Source: Parcubacteria group bacterium
GTDB taxonomy: Bacteria > Patescibacteriota > Minisyncoccia > SW-4-49-11
Length of the DNA: 11,144 nt
Assembly: GCA_003565105.1 (NCBI GenBank)
Contig: PXDG01000110.1
Location: 1-11,144 of the forward strand
Reading direction: 5' to 3'
The translations under genes and the position numbers were made by a program. A model generated the notes under the pieces. The model was given only the letters and a program-made list of their open reading frames with translations, did no database searches and was not told where the DNA came from. This document shows, in pieces, positions 6,760 to 11,144 of the stretch (position 1 is the first letter of the stretch; every line of letters starts with the position of its first letter).

Positions 6760-7320
6760 ATGAAATTATTCCTCTTATTTGGTCCACACGCTGTCGGTAA
6801 AATGACCATTGGACAAGAACTCGAAAAGATCACTGGACTTCCGCTATTTCACAATCATATGACTATTGATATAGTGGCGCCATTCTTTTCATATAGCAAC
6901 CCTGAAGGGAAACGTTTAGTAAATCTTTTTCGCCAAGAAATCTTTACCACTATGGCACAGAGTGATCAAGCTGGTATGATCTTTACCTATGTTTGGAACT
7001 TTGATGTACAAGATGACTGGGATTACATAGAAAATCTACGACAACTCTTCGCCAACCAAGGCGCTACCGTATACTTCATTGAACTCGAGGCCTCACTTGA
7101 GGAAAGACTCCAGCGAAACCGTCATCCTCACCGACTTCATCACAAGCCGACAAAAAGGGATCTGACTTTTTCGGAGAAGAACCTACGAGAGTCAATGATA
7201 GAGCATAGACTCAACTCAGAGCCTGGAGAAATCACCTATGATAATTATATCCGCATCAATACTACGAATATCACTCCGAAAGATACTGCTCTCAAAATAG
7301 CACAAACCTTTTCATTGTAA
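6760..7320 (+). CDS. Small P-loop nucleoside/shikimate-kinase-like ATPase, substrate unknown
   Basis: The 186-residue protein starts with a Walker A motif right after the first beta strand, FGPHAVGKMT (7-16), the form GxxxxGKM. This fits the small-molecule kinase branch of P-loop NTPases that databases often label AAA family ATPase or shikimate kinase. Other visible features are GLPLFHNHMTID (26-37), likely the substrate-binding turn, FTYVWNFD (75-82), and an Arg-rich lid with ELEASLEERLQRNR (108-121), followed by HRLNSEPGEI (149-158) and the terminal DNYIRINTTN (161-170). From memory, the pattern LFGP-AVGKMT followed by LFHNHMTI is shared with proteins of Firmicutes; I cannot confirm a relation here. 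There is no membrane segment. It lies between miaA and a strong terminator, with its own promoter. The phosphoryl acceptor is not predictable from sequence. That it is a P-loop kinase is quite sure. Confidence 0.85.
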   Translation: MKLFLLFGPHAVGKMTIGQELEKITGLPLFHNHMTIDIVAPFFSYSNPEGKRLVNLFRQEIFTTMAQSDQAGMIFTYVWNFDVQDDWDYIENLRQLFANQGATVYFIELEASLEERLQRNRHPHRLHHKPTKRDLTFSEKNLRESMIEHRLNSEPGEITYDNYIRINTTNITPKDTALKIAQTFSL

Positions 7321-7346
7321 ATAATCTAAAGGTAGCTCATTCAGAT

Positions 7347-7379
7347 AATAGGATTCGTATCAGAGTCCTATTTTTTATT
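7347..7379 (+). terminator. Intrinsic terminator after the P-loop kinase gene
   Basis: AATAGGATT at 7347-7355 pairs with AGTCCTATT at 7364-7372 (9 base pairs including one G-T, loop of 8), followed by a run of T from 7371 to 7376 and ATT. It begins 27 bases after the kinase stop. The T-run contains the first bases of the convergent gene's TAA stop (7375-7377). On the minus strand the hairpin is followed by no U-tract, so it works in one direction only. Confidence 0.8.
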
Positions 7380-8073
7380 GAGCGTTTTGTTCTTCTGTAC
7401 GACGCTTTGCTCGGTTATTCAACACATCGTATATTGCTACCCCGAATCGCCAGAGAACCACTCCCACAGAAAAGACAAAGGTTACCAGTGACAATTGAGG
7501 AAGAAGAATACTACCATCTTCAATATAGATAAAGAAATTATGTATATATCTCCACCATTCTTCTAACCTGATCCAAGCAATGTGAATTAAAGCCAACAAA
7601 AAGGCAGTGTAAGAAAGATATCGAATGGTCTTTCGCCATCGCTTGGAACCCAACTTTCGAATCGCCCAAATCTCAGAAATCTCCATACAGACTGCCAAAA
7701 CATACAATGACAAGAGTCCTGCGAGAAAGGACGGCCACTCTGTTCGGAGTAAATGAGGATTTGGTAACAAATAGAGAATTGTAGCTATTTGACCATGTAC
7801 CAAAACATAATAAAACCCAATAATTCCTAACTGTTTACGATAATGTAAAAACTTATCATATCGATTCCAAAATTTAGCAATATTTCCTAATAATAAAGAT
7901 ATGGCAATCAAAATTAATCCTGCATGCGTCACACCTTTCACAAAAAACTCACGCATACTCATAGGATTCGGACTCACTAAGCTATGATACAAGCCAAAAA
8001 AGATGATGAGTGGCACACTAAACCATAGAACATCATGCCAAGGATTTTTCTTTTTTAGTTTCGCTAGAGCCAT
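7375..8073 (-). CDS. Ferric-reductase-like / MsrQ-like membrane protein, heme domain only
   Basis: The 232-residue protein is an integral membrane protein with about six hydrophobic helices: roughly 14-32, 47-65, 82-103, 113-130, 150-170 and 190-215. It has a basic N-terminus (MALAKLKKKN) and a charged C-terminal tail. RKQLGIIGFYYVLVHG (79-94) matches the RRxLGLxxFxYxxLH pattern of the ferric-reductase-like domain, and SYTAFLLALIHIAW (154-167) matches the later heme-binding helix. His93 and His164 are the likely axial heme ligands. The His that usually sits about 13 residues before the second one (LHRLxY) is replaced by Ile149/Arg151 (KTIRY). There is no FAD or NAD(P) domain, so it would have to work with a partner or, like MsrQ, pass electrons from quinones or flavins. 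No MsrP gene is present; the MsrA in this window does not normally use MsrQ. A strong promoter lies upstream. The family call is moderately sure, the role unknown. Confidence 0.72.
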   Translation of the reverse strand: MALAKLKKKNPWHDVLWFSVPLIIFFGLYHSLVSPNPMSMREFFVKGVTHAGLILIAISLLLGNIAKFWNRYDKFLHYRKQLGIIGFYYVLVHGQIATILYLLPNPHLLRTEWPSFLAGLLSLYVLAVCMEISEIWAIRKLGSKRWRKTIRYLSYTAFLLALIHIAWIRLEEWWRYIHNFFIYIEDGSILLPQLSLVTFVFSVGVVLWRFGVAIYDVLNNRAKRRTEEQNAQ

Positions 8074-8103
8074 ATTTTATTTAATTATTGTATTGATATA
8101 CTT

Positions 8104-8132
8104 AGTATACGAAATTGTATGGTTGATGTCTA
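8104..8132 (-). promoter_or_regulatory. Promoter for the ferric-reductase-like gene
   Basis: Read on the minus strand, TAGACA (8127-8132), a 17-base spacer and TATACT (8104-8109) form the most canonical -35/-10 pair in the window: five of six -35 bases match, and five of six -10 bases. The start of transcription should be near 8097, with a leader of about 24 bases and no Shine-Dalgarno. Confidence 0.65.
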
Positions 8133-8172
8133 GGTACTCCCCCTGTTACTAGGAGAAAGATACCGTTCTTTC
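8133..8172 (-). repeat. Overlapping alternative hairpins downstream of the GT4 gene
   Basis: GGTA-CTCC (8133-8140) can pair with GGAG (8152-8155) and TACC (8161-8164), leaving a 5-base bulge. GAAAGA (8155-8160) can instead pair with TCTTTC (8167-8172) around a 6-base loop. The two share 8155-8164 and exclude each other. They lie just after the GT4 stop codon, but no U-tract follows on the minus strand, so a plain intrinsic terminator is not supported. Confidence 0.35.
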
Positions 8173-8181
8173 AATCTTCAT

Positions 8182-9285
8182 TTACTCTGATAACAATACT
8201 TTTTTTGTCTTTTTTACAGAGTCTTGTAAATGAAATTTTTCTAGTCGCTGTTTGCCCTGCTCAATCCAGACGTTACGTGTTTCAGGCTTATCTAAGAGAA
8301 CTTTAACAACACGTACCCACTGAATCAAATGTTCTTCTCCATCAATAGGTAAACTTCTCGTCGCATCCCCTCCAATTTCTGGTAAGCTTGAACTATCTGA
8401 GGTAATTACAGGTACTTCAGCTTGAAAGGCTTCCAAAATTGGATACCCGAATCCTTCATACCAAGAAGGAAAGAGAAACACTTCTGCATTATGATAGAGA
8501 TAATCTCGTTCTACTTCATTTACAAACCCGACTTCGATGACATCATGACTATGAGGAGACTTTTGAATGCGAGCTTGAATATCTCGATACCCAAACCCTT
8601 CCTTTCCGGCCAGAATCAACTTCAAATCAGGATAGTCTTTTTTCAGTTCATCAAAAATATCGATGGTCATTTCTACATTTTTGCGAGACTCTTTACGACC
8701 AATCCAAAAGAGATAGGTATACTGAGAAAGCTGTTGAATATAATTACTCAACACATCATCACTCTCTCTCCGAACATCAATTCCTGAGTGAATTACAACC
8801 ACTTTATCTTTTGATATATTATACTCTTGAGTCAAATCATTCTTGGTAGATTCAGAAGGAACAATTACGGTCTTCGCCCATTTTGCTGAGAGTAGAGTAA
8901 ATACTGCTAAATGCCAAAATCGTAAAAATGAGTAGGCTTGTGGAAAAGCCTCATATTCCAAGCCATGAATCACAGGATAACTCTTCTTGGGGTGCCACAG
9001 AGGCAATATACTTGCAGGGGTATAAAATACGTCAGGGGTATCTTTTCGCAGAGCCAAAGAGAGCCCAAACAAGGTCCACCCTCTTACTGGCCAAGAAACA
9101 ATTCGTTGTGTGATATGAGGATGTGCATCGAGAATCTCTTGAGGAAGTTCTTCCTGCGTGTATAAAAAGATTGTGTGCTCTTCTTCTAACTGAGTGAGCA
9201 ACTCAGTTACCATTTCATAAGCATATTTCTCGGTACCAGTTTTGGATCGAAGATTGACTTTAGAAGCATCAATAGCAATTTTCAT
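8182..9285 (-). CDS. GT4 family glycosyltransferase
   Basis: A GT-B fold, retaining glycosyltransferase of 367 residues, probably acting on the cytoplasmic side of the membrane in the making of an envelope polysaccharide or glycolipid. The N-terminal domain begins MKIAIDASKVN and has a TGTEKYAYEMV turn (16-26) for the acceptor side, then VIHGLEYEAFP (105-115) and IVPSESTKNDL (141-151). The C-terminal domain shows VVVIHSGID (162-170), LFWIGRKESRKNVEM (192-206), LILAGKEGFGY (223-233) and FPSWYEGFGYPILEAF (272-287), whose E277 and E285 are the E-x7-E pair, then VPVITSDSSSLPEIGGDA (291-308). All key motifs are intact. The aromatic and basic patches at 116-138 may touch the membrane; there is no transmembrane helix. 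It starts 9 bases after mreB, so the two are co-transcribed, which suggests a cell-envelope role. Donor and acceptor cannot be read from the sequence. Confidence 0.92.
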   Translation of the reverse strand: MKIAIDASKVNLRSKTGTEKYAYEMVTELLTQLEEEHTIFLYTQEELPQEILDAHPHITQRIVSWPVRGWTLFGLSLALRKDTPDVFYTPASILPLWHPKKSYPVIHGLEYEAFPQAYSFLRFWHLAVFTLLSAKWAKTVIVPSESTKNDLTQEYNISKDKVVVIHSGIDVRRESDDVLSNYIQQLSQYTYLFWIGRKESRKNVEMTIDIFDELKKDYPDLKLILAGKEGFGYRDIQARIQKSPHSHDVIEVGFVNEVERDYLYHNAEVFLFPSWYEGFGYPILEAFQAEVPVITSDSSSLPEIGGDATRSLPIDGEEHLIQWVRVVKVLLDKPETRNVWIEQGKQRLEKFHLQDSVKKTKKVLLSE

Positions 9286-9294
9286 ATTGTAATA

Positions 9295-10299
9295 TTATCT
9301 TTTGTGTTGAGACAGAATTCTTTTATATTTATCGAGACTATCCAGCATAATTCCTGTACCTTTAGCTACGCAATACAAAGGATCTTCTGCAATAGTACAC
9401 GGAACCCCAGTCGATTTAGCAATTAATTGGTCAATATTTTTAATCAAAGCCCCTCCCCCAGTAACCAAAATTCCTCGTTCAATAATATCACTTGAAAGTT
9501 CGGGTGGTGTATCTTGCAGAACATTTTTGATAGTCTGAATCATTTCTCTTAGTTCATTTTGCATAGCAATCGTCACCTCTTCTGAGGTAATGGTAGCATT
9601 TTTGGGAAGTCCCGTAACGACATCTCGCCCTCGGATATCCATCGTATCGGACTCAATAGGGAGCGCACTCCCTATTCTTTTTTTAATATCTTCCGCGGTT
9701 TGCTCTCCCACCGAGATACCATATTTTTTCTTCATATGCTGAGCAATTGCTTCTGTCAATTTATCCCCCGCTACTCGTGCTGAGGCATAGGCTACAATTC
9801 CTCCTAGGGCAATTACTCCAACCTCTGTTGTCCCCCCTCCAATATCTACCACCATTGACCCAGATGGAATATCAATAGGAATTCCTGCCCCCAAAGCGGC
9901 CAAGATTGGCTCTTTTACCACATACGCATTCCTGGCACCGACATTCATTGAGACTTCAATTACGGCTCTCCGTTCAGTAGAAGTGATCGAAGCTGGAACA
10001 GACAAAATGCAATCTGGTTTAAAAACACGTACCCGTCCACTCACCTTATTAATGAGATAGGATATTAGCGCTTCTGTCATTCGATAATCCGCAATGACTC
10101 CGTCTCGAATCGGACGTACGGCTTTAATCCCATCAGGAGTTCTTCCAATCATTTCTCGGGCTTCATTCCCCACCGCTAAAATACGGTTATCATACAGATC
10201 CACCGCTACGACTGAAGGTTCATTTACTACAACTCCTTTCCCAGGAATGAACACTAAAACATTTGCTGTTCCTAAATCAATTCCAATACGTCGTGCCAT
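9295..10299 (-). CDS. mreB: Rod-shape determining actin homologue MreB
   Basis: MreB is a bacterial actin that polymerises under the inner membrane and directs side-wall peptidoglycan synthesis. The 334-residue protein has normal length and all nucleotide-binding signatures: phosphate-1 loop DLGTANVLVF (8-17), NEPSVVAVD (26-34), ILSVPASITSTERRAV (98-113), KEPILAALGAGIPI (129-142), phosphate-2 loop VVDIGGGTTEVGVI (150-163) and the adenosine motif LVTGGGALI (278-286). The N-terminus is short (MARRIGID), so it lacks the amphipathic helix of the E. coli protein; membrane contact may use a hydrophobic loop as in Thermotoga. In many bacteria mreC, mreD, pbp2 and rodA follow; here a GT4 gene follows by 9 bases. 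Upstream is the rel homologue with a 90-base gap holding a promoter. The GAG tract about 10-14 bases before the ATG is the nearest thing to a Shine-Dalgarno in the window. Confidence 0.98.
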   Translation of the reverse strand: MARRIGIDLGTANVLVFIPGKGVVVNEPSVVAVDLYDNRILAVGNEAREMIGRTPDGIKAVRPIRDGVIADYRMTEALISYLINKVSGRVRVFKPDCILSVPASITSTERRAVIEVSMNVGARNAYVVKEPILAALGAGIPIDIPSGSMVVDIGGGTTEVGVIALGGIVAYASARVAGDKLTEAIAQHMKKKYGISVGEQTAEDIKKRIGSALPIESDTMDIRGRDVVTGLPKNATITSEEVTIAMQNELREMIQTIKNVLQDTPPELSSDIIERGILVTGGGALIKNIDQLIAKSTGVPCTIAEDPLYCVAKGTGIMLDSLDKYKRILSQHKR

Positions 10300-10325
10300 A
10301 CCATTATTCTCTTTAACTCTATTTT

Positions 10326-10354
10326 AGTATATCCTAAAATCAGAATTCTTTCCA
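10326..10354 (-). promoter_or_regulatory. Promoter for mreB and the GT4 gene
   Basis: On the minus strand TGGAAA (10349-10354), a 17-base spacer and TATACT (10326-10331) lie in the 90-base gap after the rel homologue. The predicted start of transcription near 10319 leaves a leader of about 20 bases before the mreB ATG at 10299. This would let mreB and the glycosyltransferase be expressed independently of rel. No terminator after rel was found. Confidence 0.55.
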
Positions 10355-10389
10355 TTACATCACACTTATTTGTAAATCTATAAAAGATA

Positions 10390-11144
10390 TCAAACCTCAA
10401 TCCCTAATTTCCGCAAATCTGATCGTATTGCTCGAGCGGTAGATCCACTTTTGACCATTCCGAGCCAATCACGACTGGGCTTTTGTTTTTTGTCGGTAAT
10501 AATTTCGACGACATCGCTGTTTTGCAGGGCGTATGAGAGTTTCACGGGATGTCCGTTGACCTTAGCCATCACTGCTTGGCGTCCAATATCGTGATGAATT
10601 CGGTAGGCAAAGTCTAATGGAGTCCCATCACGAGGCAAACTAATGGCATCACCTTTGGGAGTCATTACAAAAATCTGATTCTGAAACAAATCAAGCTTCA
10701 CGTATTTGAGATATTCTTCTTCCGTCAAATCTTCTTTTCCGAGATCTACCAACTCTTTGATCCATTTTAAGCGATCGGAATCAAGGAAGGTGAACTCTTC
10801 AAAGTCAGCCTTTTGTTTATGAGACCAATGAGCGGCCACTCCGTACTCGGCGTATTCATGCATTGCTTCAGTACGAATCTGAAACTCAAAGGTAATCTTT
10901 GATACAGGATCAATTAAGGTTGAATGAATACTTTGATAACCGTTTTCTTTTGGTTGGGAAATATAATCTTTGACGCGTCCTTTGACTGGTTCAAAGTAGC
11001 CATGTAAGGCAGATAAGGCGTGATAACAATCTTCGACTGTCTCTGTAATAATCCGCAAGGCAACCAAATCATATACTTTATCTAGGCTGTTTTTCTCCTG
11101 CATTTTTTTATATAAGGAGTAATACTTCTTAGCTCGTCCATACA
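10390..11144 (-). CDS. rel: Rel/SpoT-type (p)ppGpp synthetase/hydrolase, 5' end outside window
   Basis: Rel enzymes make and break (p)ppGpp, the stringent-response alarmone. The frame is open from the right edge, so 250 C-terminal residues are visible. The Met at 11103 is internal, because the 13 codons before it read YGRAKKYYSLYKK, the conserved GRxKxxYSIYxK start of the synthetase domain. Synthetase motifs follow: YDLVALRII, GRVKDYISQPK, GYQSIHSTL and EFQIRTEAMHEYAEYGVAAHW. The RVKD tetrad fits the RXKD signature of bifunctional Rel/SpoT rather than the EXDD of RelA. A TGS domain spans about visible residues 152-218 (DLFQNQIFVMTPKG to VVEIITDKKQ). The protein ends only 30 residues later, after PSRDWLGMVKSGSTARAI, so the zinc-finger and ACT/RRM regions of full-length Rel are absent. 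The stop is TGA, the only one among nine visible stops. The N-terminal HD hydrolase domain, if present, is outside the window. Confidence 0.93.
   Translation of the reverse strand, partial: YGRAKKYYSLYKKMQEKNSLDKVYDLVALRIITETVEDCYHALSALHGYFEPVKGRVKDYISQPKENGYQSIHSTLIDPVSKITFEFQIRTEAMHEYAEYGVAAHWSHKQKADFEEFTFLDSDRLKWIKELVDLGKEDLTEEEYLKYVKLDLFQNQIFVMTPKGDAISLPRDGTPLDFAYRIHHDIGRQAVMAKVNGHPVKLSYALQNSDVVEIITDKKQKPSRDWLGMVKSGSTARAIRSDLRKLGIEV

Noticed and set aside
7375..8073. Calling the membrane protein MsrQ as partner of the MsrA in this window
   Set aside because: MsrQ serves the molybdopterin enzyme MsrP, not MsrA; no MsrP is present and one conserved His is missing, so only the broader family is supported.
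8422..8787. A 121-codon open frame on the plus strand
   Set aside because: It lies entirely antisense to the well-supported GT4 gene, has no family motif and no promoter; it is a by-product of the opposing coding frame.
11101..11103. Taking the ATG at 11103 as the start of the rel homologue
   Set aside because: The frame stays open to the window edge and the upstream codons encode the conserved GRAKKYYSLYKK of the synthetase domain, so the gene is simply cut by the window.
1..11144. CRISPR array, insertion sequence, prophage or toxin-antitoxin system
   Set aside because: No regularly spaced repeats longer than 7 bases, no transposase, integrase or terminal inverted repeats, and no small paired genes were seen.

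Overview
The window is an AT-rich, gene-dense stretch of bacterial chromosome with ten protein-coding genes, two of them cut by the window edges. No tRNA, rRNA, insertion sequence, phage gene or CRISPR array is visible. Several traits together suggest a reduced genome, most likely a member of the Candidate Phyla Radiation (Patescibacteria): a short glycogen phosphorylase, a GT5-like synthase paired with a GH57-like protein, an MreB gene not followed by mreC/mreD, a (p)ppGpp synthetase/hydrolase homologue that stops right after its TGS domain, and an acidic protein I cannot place. This assignment is inference from gene content, not from a marker gene. Nine of the ten frames are free of TGA throughout; the tenth ends at one. 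Glycine is spelled GGN, so the standard bacterial code (11) fits best.

Left part (1-5495) is dominated by storage-glucan metabolism. An acidic, helix-rich hypothetical protein (1-797, minus, incomplete) diverges from glgP (glycogen phosphorylase, plus), which is followed by msrA (methionine sulfoxide reductase, plus). Facing them on the minus strand are a glycogen-synthase-like glycosyltransferase and, 3 bases further on, a GH57-like protein. The four genes give one enzyme to extend an alpha-glucan, one to release glucose-1-phosphate from it, and a GH57-fold partner whose catalytic glutamate appears to be lost. No glgC and no classical glgB lie in the window.

Middle part (5496-7374): a 279-base intergenic region holds divergent promoters and a GC-richer island with several inverted repeats. 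It is followed on the plus strand by miaA (tRNA A37 prenylation) and a small P-loop kinase of unknown substrate, ending in a good intrinsic terminator.

Right part (7375-11144) is all minus strand, read right to left: a rel homologue (incomplete), mreB, a GT4 glycosyltransferase 9 bases after mreB, and a small ferric-reductase-like membrane protein. This links cell-shape control with a glycosyltransferase that probably makes an envelope glycan.

Two themes run through the window. Most promoters I can see are extended -10 boxes (TGnTATAMT) with weak -35 boxes, and almost no start codon has a recognisable Shine-Dalgarno sequence. Convergent genes also meet so tightly that the U-tracts of plus-strand terminators lie in or at the end of the opposing coding sequence.
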